Source: Membranipora membranacea
Taxonomy: Eukaryota > Bryozoa > Gymnolaemata > Cheilostomatida > Membraniporidae
Assembly: GCA_914767715.1 (NCBI GenBank)
Contig: OU612070.1
Span: forward strand, 21,566,025-21,626,024
DNA length: 60,000 nucleotides
Direction of reading: 5' to 3'
Positions 11,901-24,005 of the stretch are shown here, in pieces. The notes under the pieces are model-generated. The model made no database searches, had not been told where the DNA came from, and saw only the letters and a program-made list of their open reading frames with translations. The number at the start of each line of letters is the position of its first letter. Within the stretch, counting starts at the first letter, position 1. A program made the position numbers and the translations under genes.

Positions 11901-14861
11901 AAGTTCATACCATCCTAGGTCTAAGTCTAAGTTGTCATTGCGGAGAGGGGTACATAGTCCAGGTACAGGAACCCATGGTACTCAAGCCGCACCCTGCCTG
12001 CCAAAATTCCGGCTAATCTTTTTATCGGAGAGGCAGAGGGGGATCTTTTTACTGCATGTGGGATGTGCAAACACACAGTGGACCTCCGGTATTCTTAGTC
12101 CCGTTCCGTAAGGACCTGGCTAGGATGAATGGCGCGCCTGTACCAAATCAGAAATTACTGCCGGGAATTGAACCTGCACCTCACAGATCACAAGTCTGCC
12201 CTTAACCATCAGACCACTCCTGACAGCTTTTCGGCATTGCTTAAAACTGCTAGCCCAAATTCTGTACTTACAAGTGTGAAATTCCACTAACATTCACTCA
12301 TAAACTTTAGCTAGAACACAAGAGGTCTTCTAGTGATGTATAGAGAGTTCTGATTTTATTTCAGTTTGGCGGGGGAGGCACAGCGACTGGGAGTACTGGA
12401 CTGATTTTGTGCCTGATATTCTCAGCTACACTCAGGTAAGTAGAGCTAAGTATTTTGTGTATTTGTGAACCATAGGAGAATCTGCAGGGGCAAATCCTTT
12501 CTTGATCGTGAATCTCAGATTCATCTCATGCTCTTAGCATAACATCTTTCAGATCTAAAATAAGATTATGACACATATTTCTCACACAGTTTGAGGCTAC
12601 TCAATGGGTATAATAAATACGTTTACCTTAAAGATGACAGTACTTGATACTAGCTAATAGTATGATGTGATATTTTGTCATGATCCTTAGCTCAGTTGGC
12701 TCATCGATTACATCCGTGATGACTGTAGTTTTTGAGGATACAGCTGTGAGGAAGGTACTGTGTGGTTACTGTAAGACTATCAAATCACTACAGATTATTT
12801 TGGGTGAGTCGGTGACGCCTTCTTGTTTACAATGCTACGTCATACAATCAGTTAAATGTGGTTGTTACTATGACATGTTGCTTCTAATATTGAACTATTC
12901 TTCAGTTGTACACATCCCAAAGTAAGTTTTCTGTTGATTAAGGCAAGAAAAAACAGAACCCGATTTAGCTTTTGTACCTACAATGGACAGATTATCAAGT
13001 TTACATAAAATACCAGGCAGTAGGTCTCAATTTCTAATACTATCCATTTTGTTTTCAACATCAAAATCTTGCATAACTGTACCAGGAAAACTAGACTCCT
13101 GACTATAAAAGTCTTTGGACATGGTGAAGCCCAAATAAATCTGGACTGAGAAAAATCTTGGAAATTCTTTCAGACTCCCGAAGCTGCTGCCAATAATGAC
13201 TCTGACAACCAAGTAAGAACCTCTATCGGTGGATGCTTTATTAGATTATACAATTCTGTTAAAACTTTATTTGATTTTGTAACACTGTTAAAGCCTTATT
13301 TGGTGTCTTTGTCGTTCACACAGTGGTGATATCAGGAGGGACGATCTACTTGTTTGCCTCTCTACATATGGTGATAGAGCCATACTCACGCAGAGTTTAT
13401 CGCCAGGTGTGATAACTCTTATTATACAATCATGATAATGAATCAGTTAACAAGCATTTCGAATCTTGCTAAAATTGGAATATCTAATAACATTAAGAAA
13501 GAATTATAAATTACACCACAAAAGACTTGCCCTTATTATTTCAGGTGATAAACATCATAATATCTTCGATGAGCGGTTCTTTCTCGATGGCAGTTGTGAT
13601 GGTTATTTTTATTTCTACCATCTATTGGAAGGTTTCGTTTGCACAAGTTTCATTGACAAATAATTCGTGTTTTGTATTTAAGTTCTATCTTAAGTTCTTG
13701 GGAATCTAACGCTATATTTACTGTAGCGTGCTTAAATATTTTGGTCACTTGCAGGTAAAATGTCTGGAAAAGATCTGACATTTGTTCAGAGATATCATAA
13801 CACCATCAATACAATAATATTGGATTTTCAATCATTATTCATTATATTGTACAGTACATCATTCGAATTATTTTATTATTTGACTTGATTTGTGTTATAC
13901 AGGGTATGTCTGTGGGATTATTAACCATCTTCTGTGGAGATCTTACTTACAGATTGACTACGTATCTATGGTTTTTTATTCACCACATAAGTTATTTCGA
14001 CGGATTTTATCAATTAGGAGTCAAACATTGTCAAGCAGGAAAACCAGAGATTCCTTGGTCACTTATACTTACCTCATTTCGTATCAGTATGCGTGAAGTC
14101 ACCGCTGAGCTGTTATGGCCAGGGATATGACAGGGCAAATACCATACAAGTAACTGTAACAAGTTGTTAACAATTCTTAAAATCTTAGTCTTGAACAAAA
14201 TTTCATCATAAGGACTACATTGTACAAATTGCGGAGTATCAGGTGTTTTCTTATAGATCCCATTGAGCGACCAAACATCACAAAGTTATAATATGGATGA
14301 CTTTCCCAATGACACAGACTACATCTACATGTAAGTACATGTTGTATCCTGTGTTTTAACTGAATTTTTGCCATTTTAAATTTCTGTCCTGTTGACTGGT
14401 TCGCACCGCTTTTCAGAAATGACTTCAATACATTATTTTCTAGAGACGACATCTGCAGAGGACCGAAACAGCTTGACGGAGATTTTGTTGACTTGATCTG
14501 TCTGATAGCATTTGTAACTGTCAGCGTATTGGTGACAGCCATTACAGGTAGGGGTATTTTTATGTTTTGTATTGCTATAGCCTAGAGACAATATTGTACT
14601 CTAACAGTAATGAGTTTGTCGATAATTCATCTCACATAATCTTTGCTAGATGTTTTGTGTGTAGGTGGAGGTAGACTTCCTAATACAGCAGTTAGATTCA
14701 ATCGGAGTGAGAAGGTAGACTTGATACAACAGAACAAGAATGATCAAAGGCATCAATCTAGAGAGCTGGATAATGGCACCTGCTGGTTAGATGAGGCATC
14801 TGATATAATGGAACATGAGACTGTAGCTTTGGGTGTGGAGTATTCTTTCTCAAAGATTTAG
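8966..14861 (+). CDS. SLC5-like sodium/solute symporter (5' end unresolved)
   Basis: Exons in phase: 8966-9038, 9379-9510, 9765-9865, 10360-10479, 11176-11303, 11602-11687, 11787-11857, 12364-12434, 12691-12803, 13324-13406, 13545-13631, 13903 to an unresolved donor, 14257-14330, 14444-14547 and 14665-14861. Multipass hydrophobic protein. SLC5 signatures: FVLSLSLMSINTGPNIWG (TM2 'SLM..' region), FIIPVLYQLQ, YLQVLRLRF, GGMKAVIW in TM5, and SSVGSSITSVMTVVFED (the 'LSS...N....T.ED' segment). SLC5 proteins couple Na+ entry to uptake of sugars, anions, choline or vitamins, and the substrate cannot be inferred here. The hydrophilic tail ends VEYSFSKI. Donors at 11303, 11687 and 11857 were chosen by phase. 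The exon from 13903 has an uncertain 3' edge, and the first TM is missing from the model. Confidence 0.75.
11945..12232 (-). mobile_element. tRNA-derived SINE, copy 1 of a second family
   Basis: On the minus strand a tRNA-like head starts near 12232 with box A TGGTCTGATGGTTAAGG and box B GGTTCAATTCC. A body containing ATTTCTGATTTGGTAC and GACCTGGCTAGGATG equivalents follows. The same order of motifs recurs at 37672-37899. It lies in an intron of the SLC5-like gene. Confidence 0.6.
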
Positions 14862-15018
14862 CAAATCATAGCCAACTGATTTCGTTGGAAATTTCCCTGA
14901 TTAACAGAATCCATGACAGACATTAGTGATTGACACTTTAAAAAGAGTAACGTGGGAAGCCATAACTGGTGATGAGCTCATGTAATCTGCTATTCCAATT
15001 GTAATACAGCACATAGCA

Positions 15019-15091
15019 GCCTCTGTGGCCTAATGGATAAGGCATCTGCCTCCTAAGCAGGGGATTGCGGGTTCGAGTCCCGCCAGAGGTT
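15019..15091 (+). tRNA. tRNA-Arg (anticodon CCU)
   Basis: This is a 73-base cloverleaf. Acceptor arms are GCCTCTG and CAGAGGT, box A is TGGCCTAATGGATAAGG, the anticodon loop CTCCTAA gives CCU, and box B is GGTTCGAGTCC. The arms pair as in animal tRNA-Arg(CCU), including the G1-U72 pair. It lies about 160 bases downstream of the SLC5-like stop codon. The tRNA and the last SLC5 exon have been copied together twice more in the window. Confidence 0.95.
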
Positions 15092-15879
15092 AGTTTTTTC
15101 CACCTGGCACAATGGTAAACAGAAAAGGTGTTAATTTGATAGGTTAGAAAAACACATCTAATGTGATCAAACTTACCGGGAAATTACCTTATGGAGTAAA
15201 AAATAAAGATCATGATACATTTGTTCTGGCAGGCACCATCTCCACAAACTCAGAGAAAAGTTCCAGGAACATGTTAGGTACTCACACTAAATCGACTTTA
15301 ACAATGAGAGACAATATTGTTAATAGTGTAGTTTCGATGTCAGTGTGCAACAAATCCATAGGCCCTACTCACACTGTTTTCGAGATTACACTATTAATAT
15401 GTGTATCTCTGATCGATAGAGCTTCTGTCGCAAATATTGAGCACCTACATTTGGCTGAAGGAGAGGACAACTTTAATTTTATCAAACAGACATGATCGAA
15501 ACAGAATTTCCTAGCTCTGCATTGTTAGTTCTCTCTTCTGAGCTTAGGCTAGCAATACACAGTTTCGATGTCACTTTTCTTGTCAAAGACATGTGCTAAA
15601 TGCTCTTCTAAAACTGTTAAAAGGTGCTATCAGATTTTCTAAATATAAATTAGAATATTTTAACAAAGAATGAGAAAATGATAAGTGTATATCCAAAAGT
15701 TTGGGTAATCATCCACACGTCTCCTAAATACTGAATTTCAGCTGCACTCAAGCTAAGTGAATTAATTCACTCTCTATCGATCAGAGATATACATGCAATA
15801 GTATATCATGTGAACAGTGTGTGCCCTACTGGCTCTGTTGACCTTGACAATCAGATTGCCTTGGGATATGAAATATCAA

Positions 15880-16320
15880 TTTTGCAGAAATCAGCTCATG
15901 TATCAGGGCGTTGAATGCGCAGAACACAGCAACAAGTGGTTCCAAATTATCGTCCAAACTTTCCCACTTACCTCCTGTGTATTCTGCATCTTGTTTTGTA
16001 TGTCAGGTGACGCTGTTATTTTCGCTGGACACTTCACATTGACTTTAATACCACTACTAGCCTGCAAGAACTCCAAACCATGCATGTGTCATTGATTATT
16101 GTTTCATTAACGGTGTTGTTGTGGGCTCATGGTTGATGATGAAAGGCAGCGACTCCCGTACCGGAGCTCATTAATTTGTCTTGCTGTCTTCAGGCAGGAA
16201 AGTCTGACAGATGTCATCATCATCCGTGGACTAGCTAGCTGTTTCAAGCTTTTTTTCCTTTATATTGTATTCCTTCTCATCCTAAACATTCTTAATATCT
16301 TTTATTGTATCAAGTGTTCT
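15880..16320 (+). repeat. Interspersed repeat, copy 1
   Basis: It shares ordered blocks with 32030-32400: AGAAATCAGCTCATGTATCA against AGATCAGCTCATATATCA, CAGCAACAAGTG, CTTGTGGGC-type sequence, a GCGACTCC block, and a T-rich end with TATATAT. Both copies are in the same orientation. No coding capacity is conserved between them, and the boundaries are approximate. Confidence 0.55.
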
Positions 16321-16694
16321 TATATATATTCAATTAAGTAATGGATCAAGATCAACATATTTTATAAATAATGGTATGCATCTGAAAAAGAACTGCAAAT
16401 TGGAATGAAAAGGAATGGAGGTGACTTTAAACATTTAACCTACTTTGGGCCAAAAGTTCCAAACTACTAATACAGCTGTTTTTCTCGCAGAAGCAATCAC
16501 TTTTGAGGGATAAAAATTAGTTGTCTGCTGTACAAGAAAATAAAACTTAAATCAATAGTATTATCAACAGAGACAACTGTCGTATTATTGTCCCACAATA
16601 ATGAGAAATGTTCCCATTTTTGTTGTTGCACATTATAAACCTAGTGTCATGTTCATGAACCACCTCAAAGTTGCTTTGGAAAGCTTTGACCAAT

Positions 16695-19600
16695 TCAAAT
16701 GCGGCTCATCTTTTCCTCGTCTCTTGTCACTAACTTGGAGCTGGTTTGCTTTGTCCCCGAGGAGTAATCAATCTTCCTTTTCTTCTTTTCCGCAAGCTTA
16801 TCCTGTGGAGTTTGTTTTGCTAAAGGAGCAGCTGCTACGGTTCTTTGATTCTTTCTAGCTACTAATATTACAGCAGCAGCAATGAGAACAAGCACTGCTA
16901 CCACAATCACAACAATCACTGCTGTATAACCTTTGCCTCCACCTTTAACAACTGGAAAAAAATGAATATATGATCTTTAATACATAAAACAGTCTTTGCC
17001 TTCAATTTTCGCAACTGAAAAGAAATTGAACTTTTGCTTCAGCTGTTTACTTTTACATATAATATCCAATATGCCATATAAAGTTGCTGTTGTTTTGTTG
17101 ATTTGTTGAAATTGTTGTTCGTTTGTTTGATATTCAAGTATTACTAGGTGATAATACTATGGAATAGACAATCTAAAAAATAGCTCTTAATTGCTGTTAA
17201 AATGCGAAACAGATTTTAGATTTAACTCGGTAAGTTATTTCCGTATACCATTAAGGAGTCATTTTAGCTATAGTTCAGTTAAGCTGGATCAGCTGATTGA
17301 ATGTAAACTGGCACTAGCTCAAGACAGACCCCAGTTATAGTGAAGAAGGGATATACTAAATATTACAAGGCTGCGCGAAAAGGTGAAGTTTTCTCTGGTA
17401 GAATATTCAATAGTAAGGATTATTGACATCAAGTTGACAGCTTTATCCAATCCAAATTCTCTTTTGATTCAACTAACTGACCTCTCTGACATTTGATATC
17501 AATGGTGGAGCTCCATTCAGCTGTGAGAAAGTCACCAAGTGAAGCACCATCTTCCTTCAACACAGTAGCACACCCTACAGAATTGTTCTCAGGATTCGAA
17601 AACTCATATCCATCATGACACTTATAGGTGACATTTACCTTTCCTGGTAGAGCTAAATTGTAGCTGTTAGAATAGTGGAGGGTGTAAGACGCCCCAGTCA
17701 AATGAGGAATAGCATTCACATCACAGATGACAGCTAAATGAAATAAAATTACAAAGATCAGACTTTAACATGCCTACCACATAATAGGCCGGAAGCATTT
17801 GATGTTTCAATTGCCAAATTTGTCATTTATTAGCTGGAAATCTATTGCATAACACAAGTGTAAAGAGTTCATAGACTGCCTCAATATACAGCAAGAACTA
17901 CTGGCCAACAGACCATTTTGTTGCGGGAACATAAAGAAGATTTGTCTGCTTCGCATCGTTTCCGAACACGCTAATGACATGATATGGGGATAAACGGTAG
18001 CGCTGTCGCTGACCAACCACCTCATGCAATGATATAATATATTATGTTAAACCCAAGCTTATAGTCTTGACTTCTGCCAACTGCGTCAAACACTAAACAC
18101 AATCGATAGTGTGAATATTTGGTGATATGCCTATGCAGTAGTGCTGCCGCTGACCTCTTCAGCTGGGTACACCCTCACATTTGGAATCCGCAATATCCTT
18201 CATTCTAGAGAGACCTGTTTTTTTTCTGGCATCTAATTTGTAATAGGCTATCACTTTTTGAGCAGTCTTACGACTAGGCTGCTTCGTGTGAGGATATACT
18301 GTAGTGCTGTTGCTCACTACCTTTGGAAATGATTTGATAAAAGCATAGATATATATAGTTGTGTCCTCCGTTGGCCATATTAAGCTCTTAATATTTCACT
18401 TATCAAACTGATTTTTAGGAAAAATTGCGATTATGCTGCTGCTTACATGATTGCTACAACTGGGTACACTATCAGTTTTGGATTCAGCAAATTGTTTCAT
18501 CCTAGAAATACCCTTTTTTAAACTCCTCACATTTCACTCATGAAAAATTAAAATTGCGATATTCTGCCGTCCTGCCGCTGATATTATCACTTCATCTGGG
18601 TACACCCTTATCATTGAATTCAGCATGTTGTTTAACTTAAGAAACACCTTTCATTAAAACTCTTAACATTTCACTTATTAAAGGCGAATTTTTATAAAAA
18701 TTGCAGATGCGCTGCCACTCTGGCGCTGAAATGATCACTTCAACCAGGTTCGCTCAAAATTTTGGATACCGCACTTTTTTATACTTAGAAACCATTTTAT
18801 TTAAACTGTTAACATTTTACTCATTAAATGACTGAGGATAATTTTTGAAATCCTGCTGCGCTATTGCTGACATCATCATTACAACTAAATACACTCTTAC
18901 TTGTGGATTCAGAATTGTGTTTAACACTCGAAACACCTTTTTTTCATAGTACATATTTATCACTTATTACAAGCAATTTGAGAAAAAGTGCAAATGTGCT
19001 GCGGCTGACGATAAATGCCAAAACTGGGTAACACGTGATTTTTGGATTCAGCACGGTTTTTTACCCTAAAAACAAAAATATTCTTGTTCTCTGTTGACTG
19101 AGTTGACTGTATCAAAAACTACAATATTTACTAAGTGAAAGCGATTTTGTAGAAAATTTGGAATATGCTGCCGCGCTGCCGCTGACAACGACCACTAAAA
19201 CCCGGTACACCCTCATTTTTGGATTCAGCAGGCATTTTCACCCTAAAACATATATATTGCTGTTCTCTGTTGACCGTTGACTGTATCAAACACTACAAAT
19301 TTCACTTACTTAAAGCGAATTTGTAAAAGGTGTGAGATATGCTGCCCCGCTGCCGCTGACGATGACCACTACAACCAGGTACACCCTCATTTTTGGATTC
19401 AGCACACAATTTTTCCCTAGAGACATATATATTCTTGTTCTCTGTTGACCGTTGACTGCATCAAACACTACAATCTTAACTAACTATATGCGATTTAATG
19501 AAGAATTTGGGATATGCTGCCATATACTGCCACGCTGCCGCTGAGGATAACCAATACAACCGGGTACACCCTGATTTTTGGATTCAGCACACTTTTTTAC

Positions 19601-21040
19601 CCTAGAAACACCTGTCTTTTTCTTGCCTGTTACAATTGTCATCTTTTTTAAGAGCACTTTTTGCTAAGCTGCTTCTAGCCTATAATCTAAAATTAAGCAG
19701 GATCATGACCATCACATTTAAAACCAGTCCAGTCATATGCATTTGATTAGTCCTATGGTCCAAAAGTTAGTAATTATCAATTTTGAGGAAATTAAATGAA
19801 ACTCATCTTAACTGAGACACTAATAAATGGCGCATTTAACTAGTATATATTCAGCACAACAAACTATACTCTGTATGTCAACATACCTCCGAACTTCATT
19901 AGAAATATGGTTCTCGTACTAGATTTTTTCAATATGAAATAATCATGAGCTGGTTGACACTTTAAACTTGTGTGTAAGCTCTTCATTTGTGAGAACCCAT
20001 GCTACCTCTCCCAGATGGGCGCATTCCCCAAACAGCTATACCGCTGACTGGAAACAACTGAGTTGGTGGAGTTAGCACAGCGAAAGTCATTATAAGTTCC
20101 TCAGGCATCCTTTCACATCGATCTTTATTGTATCAATATCGATTGGTGGCTGTTCCGGAAAATTGCCGCTGGACATCACGCCCTCGAGATATTGAGGTTC
20201 ATCATTGTCACCATTTTTCTCATCCACGAACACTAAAATTTTGATTAAAGTTATCAGTGTGAGTATAACTAGTCAGCCATGTCTCTGCTTCAGCGAGCTT
20301 GATTATTTGTCGATCCTGCTACAGGCAAAACAGATTGTTAAAAGCAAGTCCAAATTGATTGAATTTAAATTTACAGTGCAACTTTAATGAAAAAGCTACT
20401 CTTGAATGCATTGTCATGCCTGAGTGCTAGCTAGTCTACTAGTCTATATCCAACTTGCCCTAACCTCTCAATGTTGTTAAAATATTTCCTTTACTTCGTA
20501 CATGTAAGCCCATATACATGGAGCCCATATACAAATCAACGAGAGAAAAGAGTGAACAATTCTGTAGGTTAAGAAATTCATTAAAAATTGTTATGTTTGT
20601 ATTATTATGATGCTTGATATAATTTGATTGATCTATATCATGTTGTTACTGGTACCTTTATAGTAGCTGGGTGAGAATGATTCTGGGGCAGCAGACTTCA
20701 GGATGAAACTCGTTTCGTCACCAACTAACTCAACCAGAGTATCTTTCACCGATTCATTCATGCAGTATGATTTGGTGTTGATTGTAAGCTCTGCTGCTCC
20801 TCCACAGTTGTCCTGCGTACTGACACCAGGTATACTGTATCTACGTGTTTCTTTTCTGCGAAGTAGAGTGAAGTTCGTCAGAGTAAGATCACATTTGTGC
20901 ACGAACTCAATAGAGCCACCTGGTCCAGCATGTTCTATGTTGGTCCCTTTACAGATATGTCGAGATCGTGGTAAGAATTGGCATACTGAACCACTAATGG
21001 CTGTAGTCAGTATCGCCAGCAGGAACAAGGGATAGCCCAT
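16695..21040 (-). CDS. Sushi-containing type I membrane receptor, paralog A (CUB exon degenerate)
   Basis: Usable exons: 20656-21040 (signal peptide and N-terminal Cys-containing domain), 17482-17733 (one sushi domain, with LALPGKVNVTYKCHDGYEF and WSSTIDIKC) and 16695-16951. The last encodes a TM helix (AVIVVIVVAVLVLIAAAVIL) and a Lys-rich tail ending EEKMSRI. All junctions are phase 1, so these three join in frame to 297 residues. A CUB-like exon at 19887-20232, equivalent to paralog B 29079-29438, is out of frame. Copy A either skips that exon or is a pseudogene. It is the tandem duplicate of the gene at 26617-30799, sharing its signal peptide (MGYPLFLL) and 5' flank. It has one sushi exon where B has three, and a satellite-like array fills the same intron. 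Confidence 0.7.
17960..19630. repeat. Diverged tandem-repeat array in intron of receptor paralog A
   Basis: About ten units share GCTGCCGCTGAC, then an ACAACC-GGGTACACCCTC block, TTTTTGGATTCAGCA and ACCCTAGAAACACC. The GGATTCAGCA marker recurs near 18183, 18480, 18614, 18764, 18905, 19040, 19220, 19397 and 19579. Spacing is 134-150 bases in the first half and 177-182 in the last units. The last three units are most alike and carry an extra TTCTTGTTCTCTGTTGACC block. It is absent from the equivalent intron of paralog B. Confidence 0.85.
19887..20232 (-). pseudogene. Frameshifted CUB-like exon of receptor paralog A
   Basis: It aligns with the intact paralog B exon 29079-29438: same acceptor context (CAAAATTTTAG), a shared CCGGAACAGCCACCA block, and the same AAGTTC near the donor. 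It is 346 nt long against 360 nt, which is not a multiple of three in this phase-1 context. Read from its acceptor it meets TAA near position 20054 (AACTTATAA), and a further TGA (ACAAATGA) lies downstream in the frame that restores homology. Exon skipping would keep the rest of the gene in frame. Confidence 0.75.
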
Positions 21041-22700
21041 TATAGTAAAGAAGCTAATCTACAGAAGTAAGTGTTCCGTCATACGAGTTCACAATCAAAT
21101 TGTGATAAGTAGCTGATCTTTTGAGATAATAGCTTTGATCAAATATAAGGCAAGGTACAGTCAAAACGGTTAAGAGAAGCAGTCTAGAAAAAGGCATTGA
21201 AGACCGCCAGAAATACACTGAGCAAGCTGTACATAATTCATGATTGTATGCTCACTTGTGATGTAGGATCTCTCCAGCTTTAGATCACAGCCTTTCCAAT
21301 GGTCAAACCTTCTTTAATAGAAACAGATCACAAAATCTGATTTTGAAGTATTCAAACACACTGCTGGCTACTTTTTCTTTGAAGCCTTATCAAAGGTGTT
21401 TGACATTGTGGTTTTGCATTGACTCACGAAGTGATGCAATGAACAATCAAACTCTACAAATATTAAAGCTGTCCTAATCAATGAAAAAGTCCTTTTTTTA
21501 GAATGATCCGAGTAATATAACTGAAAAATTGAGTATTCTAATTTTATATTTCATTATCAATATTTGATTGCAAATATGGTCAAAAAATTTTGGGAGAACA
21601 TAAAGTACAATTTTTTCTATCAATGCGTAACAATTTGGAAAATTTGCATAGTTTATCAAGTTTTCTCATACTAACTGACGTCTAGGCTTTCAATGCCTTG
21701 ATTGCCCTGCCCATCCACCATACCCCTGAGAAATGGAGTCAACATAGTCTAGCTGTGATTACTCATAAAATGTGTTCTTTCTAAGGGGACAGCAGAAAAA
21801 ATATATTTTGCTGAGTCTAACTGTTTTGTTCATTCCCACTATCTGGTTTCTGCGCCTCTCAGTCTGTCAGTTAAAATTTTATGGAGGTGTCATGATCCAT
21901 GATGCCATGTTTTTTTCAATGACTTGAGCATTGTTACCATGGTATTTCAAATTTGAAGTTTGTTTACTGCAAAATTTCAAATATCCATTTTGTAATAGTT
22001 TGGTAGCATCGAAAGTACAGCACATTAATGTTACAAAATAAAAGGAGTCTGAACTGCATTAGTTGAAAATCATTATATAGAATTAAAGAAAGGTGTTTGT
22101 TTCTTGGTGCTTCTAAATTTGGATGGCTGCTATTCATCTATCTTTGCTTTTCGAGCAGATCTTCTGTTTGTATTTATTTTAATACAAACAGAAATGTGTT
22201 CAGTGAAATTCATTGCCATCACCTGACATACAAACAAGATGCAGGTGGTAAAGAGGAAGTTGGTGGGAAAGTTTAGAAGATTATTTGGAATCACTTGTTG
22301 CTGAGTTCATGCTTGTTGCACTGATACATGAGCTGATCCCTGCAAAATTACTTAAGTCTCGAAATTCTGAGTCAATCTGATTGTCAAGGTCTTCTGAGGC
22401 AGTAGGGCCTATCCTTGCTGACTGACATCAAAACTACACTTTTGACATCTCCGGTTGTTAGAGTCAGTTTAGTGTGAGTACCTAACTTTCCAGTCCCTAA
22501 TTAATGAAACCTAATTAATGAAACTGTTGTGACTTTAACCCAGATTGCTTCAGATAGTACTTATGCTGAGTGAACTATTACACTCCCTATAGATCAGATA
22601 TATACATGCAACAGTATATCACATCAGCAGTGTACTTTTGTTAAGGAATTGTGGAATACGTGAAATAAGATCTATGGCTGTGTCATGAATTAATTTAGCC
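21041..22700. other. 5' flank of paralog A and unassigned sequence
   Basis: The first 450 bases match the flank upstream of paralog B (31046-31330). Shared blocks are GTTAAGA-AAGCAGTCTAGA, CACTGCTGGCTACTT and GAAGCCTTATCAAA, so the tandem duplication includes promoter-proximal DNA. Beyond about 21500 I see nothing recognisable except the short block near 22560-22640 shared with 15740-15830. Confidence 0.55.
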
Positions 22701-22818
22701 AATACAACAAAATAGAGCAGAGAATATAAATGGTAAGTTTGATCACATTAGATAATGTTTTTCTAACTTATGAAATTAACACCTTTTCTGTGTACCAGTG
22801 TGTCCAAATAGAAAAATC

Positions 22819-22891
22819 AACCTCTGGCGGGATTCGAACCCGCAATCCCCTGCTTAGGAGGCAGATGCCTTATCCATTAGGCCACAGAGGC
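22819..22891 (-). tRNA. tRNA-Arg (anticodon CCU), second copy
   Basis: On the minus strand it reads GCCTCTGTGGCCTAATGG onward and matches the gene at 15019-15091, except that box B reads GGTTCGAATCC. Stems and the CCU anticodon are intact. Its flanks (AACACCTTTTCTGTGTACC on one side, GCACATAGCAG on the other) match the first copy, so it was copied as part of a longer segment. Confidence 0.93.
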
Positions 22892-22914
22892 TGCTATGTG
22901 CTGTACTTACATTG

Positions 22915-23190
22915 AAATAGGAAATATGAGACTACATGAGCTCATCACCGGTTATGGCTTCCAGCATTGCAATTGGTAAGTCAATGTTTATATGTCAATC
23001 ATTAATGTCTATTATGGATTCTGTTAATTAGAGAAATTTCAATCAAGTTCAGTCAGCTTGGATTTATTTTATTTTCTGAAAAAGGATGTTCTGCACCCAA
23101 AGCTACAGTCTCCTGTTCCATGATATCAGCAGCCTCATCTAACCAACAGGTGACATTATCCAGCTCTCTAGATTGATGTGTTGATGCTAT
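22915..23190 (-). pseudogene. Relic of last SLC5-like exon and 3' flank (copy 2)
   Basis: The minus strand reproduces the end of the SLC5-like gene: SRELDN, then TCWLDEA, MEQETVALG and EHPFSENK before a TGA. The 3' UTR-like sequence (AGAATCCAT, ACCGGTGATGAGCTCATGTA) leads into the tRNA copy. No other SLC5 exon is present, so it is a truncated relic. Confidence 0.7.
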
Positions 23191-23239
23191 TGACGCATTG
23201 TATAAAATAAGATAGTTTCGTATAAATGGAAAAAATGTA

Positions 23240-23900
23240 TTTCTTACTGATTGAATGTTTTTCTTAAATAATTTATGTTCAGACCATAATTGTATTATAA
23301 GAGAAAATTGTTTTATTAGGATGTATCAATGGGAGAAATCAGAGAGAAAGGGAAGTCAGAAGCTGGAGACATCAAATCAAGTGAGAATTAAACTTAATGA
23401 TCCAGTATCGTGGAGACAGATGTATCCGTATCAGACATATCATCTTGGTTGAGTCTCCCACTCCCAACTCAAGGGCTTTGACAGCCCCCACTAATCTATC
23501 ATCACCATGGAGTTATTATATATTCAACGATCATCACACTGACAGATTTGTTTAATTATATTGTTACTGTATTTCAGAACGCCGATTCAGATCATTTGCT
23601 AAATCCAGAGACAAGGCTAAATCCATGTCAAATTTGACAACAGCTCTGAACACTACTCCTAGAGTCCCTGCTGCCGCATAAAAGCTGAAGTTACTAGGTA
23701 AGGCAGCTTGGATGACTCACACTAACACAGTACGTGACACTAACCATAAATATACCAGTACCAAGTAACTAATTATCAAATATACCAGCACCAAGTAACT
23801 AATCATTTAATATACCAGCACCAAGTAACTAATCATTTAATATACCAGCACCAAGTAACTAATCATTTAATATACCAGCACCAAGTAACATCCTCTAATG
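23240..23900 (+). pseudogene. Truncated copy of the last two exons of the large sushi receptor
   Basis: Two blocks match the receptor end. One starts GATGTATCAATGGGAGAAAT near 23320 (like exon 53080-53140). The other is at 23577-23750 (like exon 53288-53481, RRFRSFAKSRDKAKSM). The second block has a premature TAA (GCATAAAAG where the receptor has GCTAAAAAG) and a small deletion near GACACTAACC. Intron sequence between the blocks is also conserved, so this is a DNA-level duplication rather than a processed copy. Confidence 0.8.
23745..23890 (+). repeat. Tandem repeat, about 30-bp unit, five copies
   Basis: The unit is close to ATATACCAGCACCAAGTAAC plus TAATCATTTA, repeated five times with the last three nearly identical. 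The unit derives from the stop-codon region of the receptor (KYTSTK then TAA). The functional locus has two looser copies at 53463-53515, so the array expanded in the pseudogene. Confidence 0.85.
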
Positions 23901-24005
23901 ACTGGGTACAAAGATATTTGTAAAACTATTCAGGAGATGAATTATTATTTACACGTTTTTATTGAGGCTCATTTCATTTTTACATTGGATCATTTTATCT
24001 CACCG

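Larger units (their letters stand above)
14862..16694. other. Intergenic region between convergent SLC5-like and receptor A genes
   Basis: Apart from the tRNA-Arg it holds an interspersed repeat (15880-16320). A 110-codon open frame at 15163-15495 has no recognisable domain or splice context. A segment at about 15740-15830 resembles 22560-22640 in the same orientation. I see no further gene. Confidence 0.5.

Noticed and set aside
14177-14542. 121-codon minus-strand open frame
   Set aside because: It is antisense to SLC5-like exons 14257-14330 and 14444-14547, which have phase and family support.
15163-15495. 110-codon plus-strand open frame after the tRNA
   Set aside because: No domain or splice context, and its start lies in the flank that is copied with the tRNAs.
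23745-23890. CRISPR-like array
   Set aside because: Units are contiguous without unique spacers and derive from a coding 3' end in a eukaryotic genome.
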